A DNA stretch of 64,000 nt from Phenylobacterium sp. (GTDB taxonomy: Bacteria; Pseudomonadota; Alphaproteobacteria; Caulobacterales; Caulobacteraceae). The stretch spans positions 62,001-126,000 of the forward strand of contig NZ_JAHBYD010000005.1 in the NCBI RefSeq assembly GCF_019636135.1. The letters run 5' to 3'. Under the pieces are notes generated by a model, which saw nothing but the letters and a program-made list of their open reading frames with translations, was not told the origin of the DNA and made no database searches. This document shows positions 22,565 through 32,337 of this stretch, in pieces. The first letter of the stretch is position 1, and every line of letters begins with the position of its first letter. The position numbers were made by a program, and so were the translations under genes.

Positions 22565-22808
22565 CCGCGTTCGCACAGGATCGCACCATGGCGGGCTCCA
22601 GCGCGGGAAAGGCGGGAGCGTGGGGAGGCACGGGAATCACAACCGCACGATGGCAGGATAAAGGGCCGCGATGTGCGGCTTGGGGCGGTTGTGGTTTTTC
22701 AAGGAGTTACCGCGCGATTGCGCGATGTGCGCCTGTTCGGCGTGAGGTGCGCTATCCGCGTCTGTTCAAGAATCTCAGGGACTTCGCGCGATGTGCGGGG
22801 CGCCAGCC
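22565..22808 (+). other. Probable oriT region with three 11-bp repeats
   Basis: This gap before the relaxase gene has no convincing gene. CGCGATGTGCG occurs three times, at 22667, 22721 and 22787, always in the same orientation. The middle copy is next to a GCGC-GATT-GCGC dyad. The position immediately upstream of the relaxase gene, the direct repeats and the dyad are what an origin of transfer looks like. The nick site itself cannot be named. Confidence 0.55.
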
Positions 22809-24548
22809 ATGAGCGGCGAAGACGATTTCCGCATCCGGCCCGGGCGCATCCGCTCCACCCGCGCGCAGTCCGCCAGACCCTTCATCGCCCAGGCGCTGGC
22901 CGCCGCGCACAAGGCCGGCGGCTCCCTCTCCCGCAAGGGAAGGATCGGCCCCGGCAACCGCTCGCGCTTCGGCCGTGGGCAGCGCGCAGCCGTGCAGGCC
23001 AACCGCCTGCTCACCGCCCGGTCACGCGGCGCAGTCATCAAGGCGCGCGTGGTCCGCCACGGCGGACGCAATGCGCCGCTCGGCACTCATCTCAATTATC
23101 TGCGCCGCGAGGGCGTCACCCGGGATGGGGAAAAGGCGCACCTGTTCGGTCCGGGTGGCGAGGAAGTGGACGCGAAGGATTTCGCCGGCCGCTGCGAGGA
23201 TGACCGCCATCATTTCCGCTTCATCGTCTCGCCGGACGACGCCCTGGAGATGTCGGACCTGCGCGGCTTCACCCGCGATCTGGTCAGCCAGATGGAGAAG
23301 GATCTCGGCACTTCGCTCGACTGGGCGGCCGTCGATCATTGGAACACCGAGCATCCCCATGTCCATCTGATCGTGCGCGGCGTCCGCGACGACGGCGAGA
23401 ACCTCGTCATCTCGCGCGACTATATCAAGGAAGGCATGCGCGACCGGGCGCGCGATCTCATCACCCAGGAATTGGGGCCGCGCACCGACCTCGACATCCG
23501 CCGCGGTCTGGAGCGGCAGATCGAGACCGAGCGCTGGACCGATCTCGATCGTCAGCTTGCCCGCGACAGCTATCGCACCGGCATCGTCGACCTCGCGCCG
23601 CATCCCGACCGCCGGCCCGACGAATTCCATGCCCTGAAGGTCGGGCGGCTGCGCAAGCTGGAACGGCTCGGCCTCGCCGACGAAATCGGTCCCGGCCAAT
23701 GGACGATATCCGAGACCGCCGAGGCGACGTTGCGCGAGTTGGGTGAGCGCGGCGACATCATCAAGCGCATCCACCGCGGCCTGACCGAGCGCGGGATCGA
23801 GCGGGGCGCGGCCAGCTATGTGCTCGCCGCCGAGAGCATCGACGATCCGATCGTCGGCCGCCTGGTCGAGCGCGGCCTCGATGACGAACTGAAGGGCACG
23901 GCCTATGCCGTGGTCGATGGCGTCGATGGACGCACCCACCACATCAGGCTGCCCGACCTCGACGCGGCCGGCGACAGCGCACCGGGTTCGATCGTCGAAC
24001 TACGCCGCTTCGACGATGCCCGCGGCCAACGCCGCGTCGCACTCGCCGTCCGCTCCGATCTCGACATCGCCGCCCAGGTCACCGCGACCGGCGCCACCTG
24101 GCTCGACCGGCAGGCGATCGCGCGCGAACCGGCGGCGCTCGGCGGCGGCGGGTTCGGCGCCGAAGTCCGCGACGCCATGGACCGGCGCGCCGAGCATCTG
24201 ATCGAACAGCGCCTCGCCGAACGCCAGGGCCGCAGCGTCATCTTCTCCCGCAACCTGATCGACACGTTGCGCCAGCGCGAACTGGACGCGCTAGCCGAGC
24301 GGGTCACGGCCGAGACCGGACGACCGTTCAGCAAGGCCGGTGCAGGGGCTTATGTCGCCGGAACCTATCGCCAGCGCTTCGCGCTCGCCTCCGGTCGCTT
24401 CGCCATGATCGACGACGGCCTCGGCTTCCAGCTCGTGCCCTGGACGCCCTCGCTTGAACGCCAGCTCGGCCAGCATGTCTCAGGCGTCGCCCGCAATGAT
24501 GGCGGGGTCGACTGGAGCTTTGGGCGCAAGCGCGGCCTCGGTCTTTAG
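22809..24548 (+). CDS. VirD2-like relaxase (DUF3363 type)
   Basis: 579 residues from the ATG at 22809; an in-frame ATG at 22791 lies within the last repeat of the presumed oriT. The relaxase domain carries the three-histidine metal motif HPHVH (H182, H184, H186) preceded by the strand SLDWAAVDHWN. An upstream region, KARVVRHGGRNAPLGTHLNYLRREGV, is typical of this family. The C-terminal 350 residues correspond to DUF3363. The protein nicks oriT and pilots the strand to the coupling protein. The catalytic tyrosine is not assigned. The traG gene follows 25 bases later. Confidence 0.9.
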   Translation: MSGEDDFRIRPGRIRSTRAQSARPFIAQALAAAHKAGGSLSRKGRIGPGNRSRFGRGQRAAVQANRLLTARSRGAVIKARVVRHGGRNAPLGTHLNYLRREGVTRDGEKAHLFGPGGEEVDAKDFAGRCEDDRHHFRFIVSPDDALEMSDLRGFTRDLVSQMEKDLGTSLDWAAVDHWNTEHPHVHLIVRGVRDDGENLVISRDYIKEGMRDRARDLITQELGPRTDLDIRRGLERQIETERWTDLDRQLARDSYRTGIVDLAPHPDRRPDEFHALKVGRLRKLERLGLADEIGPGQWTISETAEATLRELGERGDIIKRIHRGLTERGIERGAASYVLAAESIDDPIVGRLVERGLDDELKGTAYAVVDGVDGRTHHIRLPDLDAAGDSAPGSIVELRRFDDARGQRRVALAVRSDLDIAAQVTATGATWLDRQAIAREPAALGGGGFGAEVRDAMDRRAEHLIEQRLAERQGRSVIFSRNLIDTLRQRELDALAERVTAETGRPFSKAGAGAYVAGTYRQRFALASGRFAMIDDGLGFQLVPWTPSLERQLGQHVSGVARNDGGVDWSFGRKRGLGL

Positions 24549-24573
24549 CCCCCAACAGACAAGGAGCCATGCC

Positions 24574-26559
24574 ATGTCCGCGACGAAAATCCTCTGGGGC
24601 CAGATCCTCACCGTCTTCGTGATCGTGCTGCTGACGACCTGGGCTGCGACACAGTGGACGGCATGGCGGCTGGGCTTCCAGCCGCAGCTCGGTCCGCCCT
24701 GGTTCGAGATCGCCGGCTGGCCGATCTATTACCCGCCGACCTTTTTCTGGTGGTGGTATTTCTACGACGCCTATGCGCCGCCGATCTTTGTCGAGGGCGC
24801 CTATATCGCCGCGTCCGGCGGCTTCATCTCGATCGCGGTCGCGATCGGCATGTCGATGTGGCGGGCGCGCGAGGCGAAGAACGTCGAGACCTATGGCTCG
24901 GCGCGCTGGGCCCGGCCCGACGAGGTGAAGGCGGCCGGACTCCTCGGCGCCGATGGTGTCGTCCTCGGCAAGCTCGATGGCGACTATCTGCGTCACGACG
25001 GTCCCGAGCATGTGCTGTGTTTCGCACCGACCCGCTCCGGCAAAGGCGTCGGCCTGGTCGTGCCCTCGCTTCTGACCTGGCCCGGCTCGGCCATCGTCCA
25101 TGACATCAAGGGCGAAAACTGGCAGCTCACCGCCGGCTTCCGCTCCCACCATGGTCGCATCCTGCTGTTCGACCCGACCAACGTCAAGTCGGCCGCCTAC
25201 AATCCGCTGCTCGAGGTCCGTCGCGGCGAGTGGGAGGTCCGCGACGTTCAGAATATCGCCGACATCCTGGTCGACCCGGAAGGCAGCCTCGAGAAGCGGA
25301 ACCACTGGGAGAAGACCAGCCACGCCTTGCTGGTCGGCGCCATCCTGCATGTCCTTTACACCGAGAAGGACAAGACGCTGGCCGGCGTCGCGGCCTTCCT
25401 CTCCGATCCGAAGCGCCCGATCGAGTCGACACTGGCCGCGATGATGAAGACGGCGCATCTCGGTGAAGCGGGACCGCACCCGGTGATCGCCAGCGCCGCG
25501 CGCGAGCTGCTGAACAAATCGGACAATGAGCGGTCGGGCGTGCTCTCCACCGCCATGTCGTTCCTCGGGCTCTATCGCGATCCTGTCGTCGCCGAGGTGA
25601 CGCGACGCTGCGACTGGCGGATCGGCGACATTGTCGGCGGCAAGCATCCGACAACGCTCTACCTCGTGGTGCCGCCCTCCGACATCAACCGCACCAAACC
25701 GCTGATCCGCCTGATCCTCAACCAGATCGGGCGGCGGCTCACTGAGGACCTGCAGGCCAAGGGGCATCGCCATCGTTTGCTGCTGATGCTCGACGAGTTC
25801 CCGGCGCTCGGCCGGCTCGACTTCTTCGAATCCGCGCTCGCCTTCATGGCCGGCTACGGGCTGAAGAGCTTCCTCATCGCCCAGTCCCTCAATCAGATCG
25901 AAAAGGCCTACGGACCGAACAACTCGATCCTCGACAACTGCCATGTCCGCGTCAGCTTCGCGACCAATGACGAGCGGACCGCCAAGCGCGTCTCCGACGC
26001 CCTCGGCACCGCCACCGAGATGCGAGCAATGAAGAACTATGCCGGCCACCGGCTGTCTCCGTGGCTCGGGCACATGATGGTGTCGCGGTCCGAGACCGCC
26101 CGGCCGTTGCTGACCCCCGGCGAGGTGATGCAGCTTCCGCCTACCGACGAGATCGTCATGGTCGCCGGCACGCCGCCAATCCGCGCGAAAAAGGCCCGGT
26201 ATTTCGAGGATGGAAGGTTTCAGGAGCGGGTTCTCCCGCCGCCGGCGCTGACAAAGCCTAAGAAACCTCTCCCCGACGACTGGAGCGCGCTGGCGCCGCC
26301 GCCCGCGCCGATCCTCGCCGAGCCCGTCGCCACCAAGCCCGCGGAGGACGAGGACACCACGGACTCCGAACGCCGTCACCAGCCCGAGTTGAGCCGCGCG
26401 GAGCAGCCCGAGAAGAAGCCGGCGATCGACAACGAGTTCGAAATCGATCCGGTCGACGAGCCGGAAGAGGACGTCGCCCGCAACAGCCGCCTGCGCGACA
26501 CCATGCGCCAGGTCGCCCGTCAGGCCTCGCTCGATCCGGGCGACGGCATCGAGCTGTAA
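24574..26559 (+). CDS. traG: TraG/VirD4 coupling protein
   Basis: 661 residues from the ATG at 24574 (AAGGAG upstream). Two N-terminal membrane helices (about 8-30 and 60-95) anchor it. The cytoplasmic ATPase has Walker A APTRSGKG (K157) and Walker B LLMLDEFPALG (D407, E408). The C-terminal 130 residues are proline-rich and acidic. It links the relaxase-DNA complex to the Trb channel and powers transfer. It lies between the relaxase gene and a CopG-like gene, as in RP4-type and Ti-type systems. Confidence 0.93.
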   Translation: MSATKILWGQILTVFVIVLLTTWAATQWTAWRLGFQPQLGPPWFEIAGWPIYYPPTFFWWWYFYDAYAPPIFVEGAYIAASGGFISIAVAIGMSMWRAREAKNVETYGSARWARPDEVKAAGLLGADGVVLGKLDGDYLRHDGPEHVLCFAPTRSGKGVGLVVPSLLTWPGSAIVHDIKGENWQLTAGFRSHHGRILLFDPTNVKSAAYNPLLEVRRGEWEVRDVQNIADILVDPEGSLEKRNHWEKTSHALLVGAILHVLYTEKDKTLAGVAAFLSDPKRPIESTLAAMMKTAHLGEAGPHPVIASAARELLNKSDNERSGVLSTAMSFLGLYRDPVVAEVTRRCDWRIGDIVGGKHPTTLYLVVPPSDINRTKPLIRLILNQIGRRLTEDLQAKGHRHRLLLMLDEFPALGRLDFFESALAFMAGYGLKSFLIAQSLNQIEKAYGPNNSILDNCHVRVSFATNDERTAKRVSDALGTATEMRAMKNYAGHRLSPWLGHMMVSRSETARPLLTPGEVMQLPPTDEIVMVAGTPPIRAKKARYFEDGRFQERVLPPPALTKPKKPLPDDWSALAPPPAPILAEPVATKPAEDEDTTDSERRHQPELSRAEQPEKKPAIDNEFEIDPVDEPEEDVARNSRLRDTMRQVARQASLDPGDGIEL

Positions 26560-26571
26560 AGGAGGGAGCCC

Positions 26572-27006
26572 ATGTCGAAACCGCCCAGGAAGCAGCGGCT
26601 GTCCGTCTATCTGGAGCCCGAGGTGATGAAGGCGCTGGCGCTCCATGCCGCCCGTCGCGATTTGTCGCTCTCGCTCGTCGCCGAGGCGGGCATCGCCTCG
26701 TTCTTGTCGCCCGATGCCGCCGAACGCCAGGAGGCCGCCATCGCCAAGCGCCTCGACCAGCTCGACCGACGCATGACCCGCATGGAGCGCGATGTCGGCA
26801 TCGCCGTCGAGACGCTCGCCATCTTCGTGCGCTTCTGGTTCAACACCACGCCGGCCTTGCCCGAAGCTGCGGCGCAGGCGGCGCGCGCCAAGGCTGCCGA
26901 ACGCTACGCCGCCTTCGTGGCGGCGCTCGGCCGGCGACTCGCCAGCGGGCCGAAGCTGCGCCAGGAGATATCCGAGGACATCGACCCCACGCGCGACGCG
27001 GAATAA
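26572..27006 (+). CDS. CopG-family ribbon-helix-helix protein
   Basis: 144 residues. The N-terminal KQRLSVYLEPEVMKALALHAARRDLSLSLVAEAGIASFL fits a ribbon-helix-helix DNA-binding domain. A coiled coil (KRLDQLDRRMTRMERDV) and a hydrophobic segment follow, then a basic tail. It lies directly before the trb operon, and the intergenic region downstream contains an inverted repeat. It could be the operon regulator or a relaxosome accessory protein; the sequence does not decide. Confidence 0.75.
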   Translation: MSKPPRKQRLSVYLEPEVMKALALHAARRDLSLSLVAEAGIASFLSPDAAERQEAAIAKRLDQLDRRMTRMERDVGIAVETLAIFVRFWFNTTPALPEAAAQAARAKAAERYAAFVAALGRRLASGPKLRQEISEDIDPTRDAE

Positions 27007-27072
27007 TCACCCGCCCAGCGCATCACAAGTATTCGGCAGCTCCGCCGTTTCCCTGTCTTTGTACGCCACAGT

Positions 27073-27097
27073 ACGACGACCATATTGTGGTTGTTGT
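27073..27097 (+). promoter_or_regulatory. Imperfect inverted repeat upstream of trb operon
   Basis: ACGACGACCA and TGGTTGTTGT flank TATTG, an 8 of 10 match, in the 172-base gap before trbB. This is unusually AT-rich for the window. A promoter and operator for the trb operon are inferred. Confidence 0.45.
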
Positions 27098-27178
27098 AAT
27101 ACACTGAATTCTGCCTCTTCTACTTGACCCCGATCCAGGGCCGCGCATCGGGCGCGCCCGCAAGAGAACGGGGACGAC

Positions 27179-28162
27179 GTGGCAAACCCCCACCAGAAAT
27201 CCGAGGCGATCCTTCGCGGCGCGCGCATGCTTCGCACCGCGCTGGGCCCTGCGATCGCCGGCTTTCTGGAAGACCCCGCGATCGTCGAGGTGATGCTCAA
27301 CCCCGATGGGCGGCTCTGGGTCGACCGACTGTCCGAAGGGTTATGCGAGACCGACCAGCGGCTCTCGCCGGCGGATGGCGAACGCATCATCCGTCTGGTC
27401 GCGCATCATGTCGGCGCCGAAGTCCATGCCGGCGCGCCGCGCGTCTCAGCCGAGCTGCCGGAAACAGGAGAGCGGTTCGAGGGCCTGCTGCCGCCCGTGG
27501 TAGCCGCGCCCGCCTTCGCGATCCGCAAGCCGGCCGTCGCCGTCTTCACCCTCGACGACTATGTCGCCGCCGGCATCATGGCCGCCGGCCAGGCCGACGC
27601 CCTGCGCACCGCCGTTGCGCAGCGCCGCAACATCCTCGTCGCCGGCGGCACCTCGACCGGCAAGACCACGCTCACCAACGCCCTGCTGGCCGAGGTGTCC
27701 AAGACCTCCGACCGCGTCGTGCTGATCGAGGATACGCGCGAGCTGCAATGCGCCGCGCCGAACCTCGTCGCGATGCGCACCAAGGACGGCGTCGCGACCT
27801 TGTCCGACCTCGTCCGCTCGTCGCTGCGCCTGCGCCCCGATCGTATCCCGATCGGCGAGGTGCGCGGCAGCGAGGCGCTCGACCTGCTCAAGGCTTGGGG
27901 GACCGGGCATCCCGGCGGCGTCGGCACCATCCACGCCGGCACCGCGATCGGCGCGCTGCGCCGTCTCGAGCAGCTCATCCAGGAAGCCGTCGTCACCGTG
28001 CCCCGCGCACTGATCGCCGAGACCATCGACCTCGTGGCGGTGCTGTCCGGCCGCGGCAACGCGCGCCGCCTCGCCGAACTCGCACGCATCGAAGGGCTCG
28101 GCCCCGACGGCGATTACCGCGTCACCACCATCCAGCAGCCCGACCAAGGAGATCCGTCATGA
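27179..28162 (+). CDS. trbB: Conjugal transfer ATPase TrbB
   Basis: 327 residues from a GTG with GGGGA upstream. VirB11/TrbB secretion ATPase: GGTSTGKT Walker A at 156-163, then [42 protein letters not shown] (Asp and His boxes) and [12 protein letters not shown]. It forms a hexameric ring at the base of the mating-pair channel. First gene of the trb operon, overlapping trbC by ATGA. Confidence 0.93.
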   Translation: MANPHQKSEAILRGARMLRTALGPAIAGFLEDPAIVEVMLNPDGRLWVDRLSEGLCETDQRLSPADGERIIRLVAHHVGAEVHAGAPRVSAELPETGERFEGLLPPVVAAPAFAIRKPAVAVFTLDDYVAAGIMAAGQADALRTAVAQRRNILVAGGTSTGKTTLTNALLAEVSKTSDRVVLIEDTRELQCAAPNLVAMRTKDGVATLSDLVRSSLRLRPDRIPIGEVRGSEALDLLKAWGTGHPGGVGTIHAGTAIGALRRLEQLIQEAVVTVPRALIAETIDLVAVLSGRGNARRLAELARIEGLGPDGDYRVTTIQQPDQGDPS

Positions 28163-28491
28163 TCCGACATGCCTTGCGTATCCGCCGACACGTCGCCACG
28201 GCGGCGTCGGTCACCTTCATCAGCCTGGCGCTCGCGCCGGCCGCCCACGCCTCCGGCTCGTCCATGCCCTGGGAGGCGCCGCTCCAGTCGATTCTGGAGT
28301 CGATCGAGGGCCCTGTCGCCAAGATCATCGCGGTGATCATCATCATCGTCACCGGCCTGACGCTCGCCTTCGGCGACACCTCGGGCGGTTTCCGGCGGCT
28401 GATCCAGATCGTCTTCGGCCTCTCGATCGCCTTCGCGGCATCGAGCTTCTTCCTGTCCTTCTTCTCGTTCGGCGGCGGGGCGCTCGTCTGA
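28159..28491 (+). CDS. trbC: Conjugal pilin TrbC
   Basis: 110 residues. A long signal sequence ends near AHASGS, then two hydrophobic helices follow (PVAKIIAVIIIIVTGLTLAFG and IVFGLSIAFAASSFFLSFFSFGGG). This is the VirB2/TrbC pilin layout. The TraF peptidase encoded at 20.9 kb is the likely maturation enzyme. The start overlaps the trbB stop and the stop overlaps the trbD start. Confidence 0.9.
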   Translation: MIRHALRIRRHVATAASVTFISLALAPAAHASGSSMPWEAPLQSILESIEGPVAKIIAVIIIIVTGLTLAFGDTSGGFRRLIQIVFGLSIAFAASSFFLSFFSFGGGALV

Positions 28492-28772
28492 TGGTGGGAG
28501 GTGTGGACCACGGCACCGAAGTCCCGGGCTTCTCGGTGCCCGTCCATCGGGCGCTGACCGAACACATCCTGCTCGGCGGCGCGCCGCGCTCGATCGCCAT
28601 CCTCAACGGCACGCTCGCCGCCGCGCTCGGTCTCGGCCTGCGCCTCTGGCTGGTCGGGCTGGCGCTGTGGGCCATCGGCCATTTCGCCGCCGTCTGGGCC
28701 GCCAAGCGCGATCCGCAGTTCGTCGATGTCGGACGTCGGCATCTGCGCATCCCCGCCTATCTCGCGGTCTGA
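28491..28772 (+). CDS. trbD: Conjugal transfer protein TrbD
   Basis: 93 residues. VirB3-like: a short polar start containing GFSVPVHRALTEHILLGGAPR, then two membrane helices (SIAILNGTLAAALGLGLRLWLVGLALWAIGHFAAVW) and RDPQFVDVGRRHLRIPAYL at the end. Inner-membrane component of the mating channel. A 1-base overlap with trbC and a 10-base gap to trbE. Confidence 0.9.
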   Translation: MVGGVDHGTEVPGFSVPVHRALTEHILLGGAPRSIAILNGTLAAALGLGLRLWLVGLALWAIGHFAAVWAAKRDPQFVDVGRRHLRIPAYLAV

Positions 28773-28782
28773 GGGCGTCGCC

Positions 28783-31221
28783 ATGATGAACCTTGCCGAA
28801 TATCGAAATCGCAACACAAGGCTCGCCGACTTCCTTCCCTGGGTCGCGCTGGTCGGCGACGGAGTCGTTCTGAACAAGGACGGCAGCTTCCAGCGCACGG
28901 CGCGGTTTCGCGGCCCCGATCTCGACAGCGCCGTGCCCGCCGAACTGGTCGCCGTCGCCGGCCGTCTCAACAATGCCTTCCGCCGCCTTGGCTCAGGCTG
29001 GGCGATCTTCGTGGAGGCGCAGCGCCATGAGGCCGCGACCTATCCGGCCAGCCGCTTTCCCGATCCGGCGTCGGCTCTGGTCGATGCCGAGCGCAAGGCC
29101 GACTTCGAGGAAGCCGGAGCGCATTTTGAATCCAGCTACTTCCTGACCTTCCTCTATCTGCCCCCGGCGGAGGACGCCGCGCGCGCCGAAAGCTGGCTCT
29201 ACGAGGGCCGCGAGCGCGGCGGCGTCGATGCCCATGAGGCGCTGCGCGGATTCGCCGATCGCACCGATCGCATCCTGCAACTCGTCGACGCCTTCATGCC
29301 GGAATGTGCCTGGCTCGATGATACGCAGACGCTGACCTATCTGCACTCGACGGTCTCGACCAAACGGCACCGCGTCCGCGTGCCCGAGACGCCGATCTAT
29401 CTCGACGCCCTGGTCGCCGATCAGCCGCTCATCGGCGGGCTCGAACCGCGCCTCGGTGACGCGCATCTGCGCATCCTCACCATCGTCGGCTTCCCGACCG
29501 CCACCACGCCCGGCATCCTCGACGAACTCAACCGGCTCGCCTTTCCCTATCGCTGGGCGACCCGCGCTGTCCTGCTCGACAAGATGGATGCGACCAGGCT
29601 GCTCACCAAAATCCGTCGGCAATGGTTCGCCAAGCGCAAGTCGCTCGCCGCCATCCTCAAGGAGGTGATGACCAACGAAGCGTCGGTGCTGGTCGATACG
29701 GACGCCGCCAACAAGGCGGCCGACGCCGATCTCGCGCTGCAGGAACTCGGCGCCGACTATGCCGGCCAGGCCTACGTCACCGCCACCATCACCGTCTGGG
29801 ACGCCGATCCGCGCATTGCCGCCGAGAAGCTGCGGCTGGTCGAGAAGGTCATCCAGGGCCGCGACTTCACCGCCATGCCCGAGACCATCAACGCCGTCGA
29901 CGCCTGGCTCGGCAGCCTGCCGGGCCATGTCTATGCCAATGTCCGGCAGCCGCCGCTGTCGACGCTCAATCTCGCCCACATGATCCCGCTCTCGGCGGTA
30001 TGGGCGGGCGAGGTGCGGGACGAGCATTTCGCAGCGCCCCCGCTGCTCTTCGGCAAGACCGAAGGCTCGACCCCGTTCCGGCTTTCCATTCATGTCGGCG
30101 ATGTCGGCCACACGCTGATCGTCGGCCCGACGGGCGCCGGCAAATCGGTGTTGCTGGCGCTCATGGCGCTGCAATTCCGCCGCTATGATCGCGCGCAGGT
30201 CTTCGCCTTCGATTTCGGCGGCTCGATCCGCGCCGCGGCGCTCGCCATGGACGGCGACTGGCACGATCTCGGCGGCGGCCTGACCGATGGCGCGGACGAC
30301 AGCGTGTCGCTCCAGCCGCTCGCGCGGATCGACGATGCGGGCGAGCGCGCCTGGGCCGCCGAATGGATCTCCGCCATCCTCAGCCGCGAGAGCGTCGCGA
30401 TCACGCCGGAAGTCAAGGAGCACATCTGGACAGCACTGACGTCGCTGGCCTCGGCGCCGCCCGCCGAACGCACCCTGACCGGCCTGTCGGTGCTGCTCCA
30501 GTCCAACGATCTCAAGCAGGCGCTGCGCCCGTATTGCGTCGGCGGCGCCTATGGCCGGTTGCTAGACGCCGAGGCCGAACATCTCGGTGAAGCCACCGTC
30601 CAGGCCTTCGAGACCGAGGGATTGATCGGCACCGGGGCCGCGCCCGCGGTGCTCGCCTATCTCTTTCACCGGATCGAGGATCGCCTCGATGGGCGCGCGA
30701 CGCTCATCATCATCGACGAGGGCTGGCTCGCGCTCGACGACGAGGGCTTCGCCGGTCAGCTCCGCGAATGGCTGAAGACCCTGCGCAAAAAGAATGCGTC
30801 GGTCATCTTCGCCACTCAGTCGCTCTCCGACATCGACGGCTCGGCCATAGCGCCCGCCATTATCGAGAGCTGCCAGACGCGCATCCTTCTCCCCAACGAG
30901 CGCGCCATCGAGCCGCAGATCACCGCCATCTACCGGCGGTTCGGACTCAACGACCGGCAGATCGAGATCCTCGCGCGGGCGATGCCGAAACGCGACTATT
31001 ACTGCCAGTCGCGCCGGGGCAATCGGCTGTTCGAGCTGGGCCTGTCCGACGTGGCCCTGGCACTGTGCGCCACCTCCTCGAAATCCGACCAGGCCGCCAT
31101 CGCCCAGACCGTCGCCGAGCATGGCCGCGAAGGTTTTCTCGCCGCCTGGCTCAATCGCTACGACCTCGGCTGGGCGGTCGATCTCATTCCCGGCCTCAAC
31201 ACCATGGAGACATCATCATGA
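28783..31221 (+). CDS. trbE: Conjugal transfer ATPase TrbE
   Basis: 812 residues from the first of two adjacent ATGs (28783). VirB4-family ATPase with Walker A GPTGAGKS (448-455) and Walker B LIIIDEGW (D645, E646). The N-terminal half is the usual CagE/TrbE domain. It energises pilus assembly and substrate transfer. A possible earlier start at 28726 lies inside trbD and is not used. Overlaps trbJ by ATGA. Confidence 0.93.
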   Translation: MMNLAEYRNRNTRLADFLPWVALVGDGVVLNKDGSFQRTARFRGPDLDSAVPAELVAVAGRLNNAFRRLGSGWAIFVEAQRHEAATYPASRFPDPASALVDAERKADFEEAGAHFESSYFLTFLYLPPAEDAARAESWLYEGRERGGVDAHEALRGFADRTDRILQLVDAFMPECAWLDDTQTLTYLHSTVSTKRHRVRVPETPIYLDALVADQPLIGGLEPRLGDAHLRILTIVGFPTATTPGILDELNRLAFPYRWATRAVLLDKMDATRLLTKIRRQWFAKRKSLAAILKEVMTNEASVLVDTDAANKAADADLALQELGADYAGQAYVTATITVWDADPRIAAEKLRLVEKVIQGRDFTAMPETINAVDAWLGSLPGHVYANVRQPPLSTLNLAHMIPLSAVWAGEVRDEHFAAPPLLFGKTEGSTPFRLSIHVGDVGHTLIVGPTGAGKSVLLALMALQFRRYDRAQVFAFDFGGSIRAAALAMDGDWHDLGGGLTDGADDSVSLQPLARIDDAGERAWAAEWISAILSRESVAITPEVKEHIWTALTSLASAPPAERTLTGLSVLLQSNDLKQALRPYCVGGAYGRLLDAEAEHLGEATVQAFETEGLIGTGAAPAVLAYLFHRIEDRLDGRATLIIIDEGWLALDDEGFAGQLREWLKTLRKKNASVIFATQSLSDIDGSAIAPAIIESCQTRILLPNERAIEPQITAIYRRFGLNDRQIEILARAMPKRDYYCQSRRGNRLFELGLSDVALALCATSSKSDQAAIAQTVAEHGREGFLAAWLNRYDLGWAVDLIPGLNTMETSS

Positions 31222-31988
31222 ACGCGCGCCGCTCGCGCGCGGCACGCGTCGCTGCCGCGCTGTTCACCGCCCCTGTTCTCACGCTGCCATTCCTGGCGAC
31301 GCCAGCCCACGCCCAGTTCGGCGGCATTGTCTATGACCCTACAAACTACGCCCAGAACCTGCTGACCGCTACGCGCGCGCTCCAGCAGATCAACAATCAG
31401 ATCACCTCGCTCCAGAACGAGGCGACCATGTTGATCAACCAGGCCCGCAATCTCACGAGCCTGCCCTATTCCTCGCTGCAACAACTCCAGCAGTCGGTGC
31501 AGCGCACCCAGCAGCTCCTCGGCGAGGCGCAGCGCATCGCCTACAACGTGCAGAACATCGATCAGGCGTTCCGCACCACCTACGGCAATGCGTCGATGAC
31601 GGCGTCGGACCAACAGCTCGTCACCGACGCGCGCGAGCGCTGGCAGAACACGGTCGGCGGCTTGCAGGACGCCATGCGCGTACAGGCCGGTGTCGTCGGC
31701 AACATCGACACCAACCGCGCGCAGATGTCGGCGCTGGTCGGGCAAAGCCAGGGCGCGACCGGCGCCTTGCAGGCGACGCAGGCCGGCAATCAGCTTCTCG
31801 CGCTCCAGGCCCAGCAGCTCGCCGACCTGACCGCTGTGGTCTCAGCGAACGGCCGCGCGCAGGCGCTCTCCGACGCCGAGCGCGCCGCGGCGGCCGAACA
31901 GGGCCGCGAACAGCGCCGGCGCTTCCTGACCCCCGGCAGCGGCTATCAGCCGGGCAACGCCCGGATGTTCCCCGGCAGCGGCAACTGA
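31218..31988 (+). CDS. trbJ: Conjugal transfer protein TrbJ
   Basis: 256 residues. A signal peptide with a cut near PAHAQFG is followed by a long helical, glutamine-rich region (NYAQNLLTATRALQQINNQITSLQNEATMLINQ). This is the VirB5-like minor pilus component, periplasmic or surface-exposed. The start overlaps the trbE stop. Confidence 0.9.
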   Translation: MNARRSRAARVAAALFTAPVLTLPFLATPAHAQFGGIVYDPTNYAQNLLTATRALQQINNQITSLQNEATMLINQARNLTSLPYSSLQQLQQSVQRTQQLLGEAQRIAYNVQNIDQAFRTTYGNASMTASDQQLVTDARERWQNTVGGLQDAMRVQAGVVGNIDTNRAQMSALVGQSQGATGALQATQAGNQLLALQAQQLADLTAVVSANGRAQALSDAERAAAAEQGREQRRRFLTPGSGYQPGNARMFPGSGN

Positions 31989-31998
31989 GGGCACGGCC

Positions 31999-32334
31999 AT
32001 GGACGGCAAGATGCTCGCACGCCTGGCCGCCGTCGTCTTCGTCGCGCTCGCCATTACCGCGACGGCGATCGAGATGAGCCGCAAGGAGGAGCCGGTCGAA
32101 CCCTGGGCCTCCAGCCGGCCCGCAGCCTCGACCGTCGATCCGCTTCGCGACGAGCTGCTGCGATGCCAGGCCCTCGGCGAAGCGGGTCCGCGCGATCCGT
32201 CCTGCCTCCGCGCCTGGGCGGAAAACCGCCAGCGCTTCCTCGCGCCCGGCTCGCGTCCGGCCGAACGCCTGCCGCAACCGCCTGCCGCACCGCAGACCCA
32301 GGCGATCCCGGCGCAACCGGCCGAGGCGCAATAG
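31999..32334 (+). CDS. trbK: TrbK-like entry exclusion protein
   Basis: 111 residues. An N-terminal hydrophobic segment (MLARLAAVVFVALAITATAIEM) without a clear lipobox is followed by a polar region with two cysteines (LLRCQALGEAG and DPSCLRAW) and a proline-rich tail. The CQ-LGE-G-DP-C pattern and the place between trbJ and trbL fit the TrbK-alt group, thought to block entry of a second copy of the element. Confidence 0.8.
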   Translation: MDGKMLARLAAVVFVALAITATAIEMSRKEEPVEPWASSRPAASTVDPLRDELLRCQALGEAGPRDPSCLRAWAENRQRFLAPGSRPAERLPQPPAAPQTQAIPAQPAEAQ

Positions 32335-32337
32335 GCC

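Noticed and set aside
22561..22812. An 83-codon frame starting in the transglycosylase stop codon
   Set aside because: Overlaps the relaxase start and the three repeats of the presumed oriT; the composition is unconvincing, though a tiny real gene cannot be excluded.
24328..26646. A 772-codon minus-strand frame opposite traG
   Set aside because: Antisense of a conserved VirD4 ATPase gene; no support for coding.
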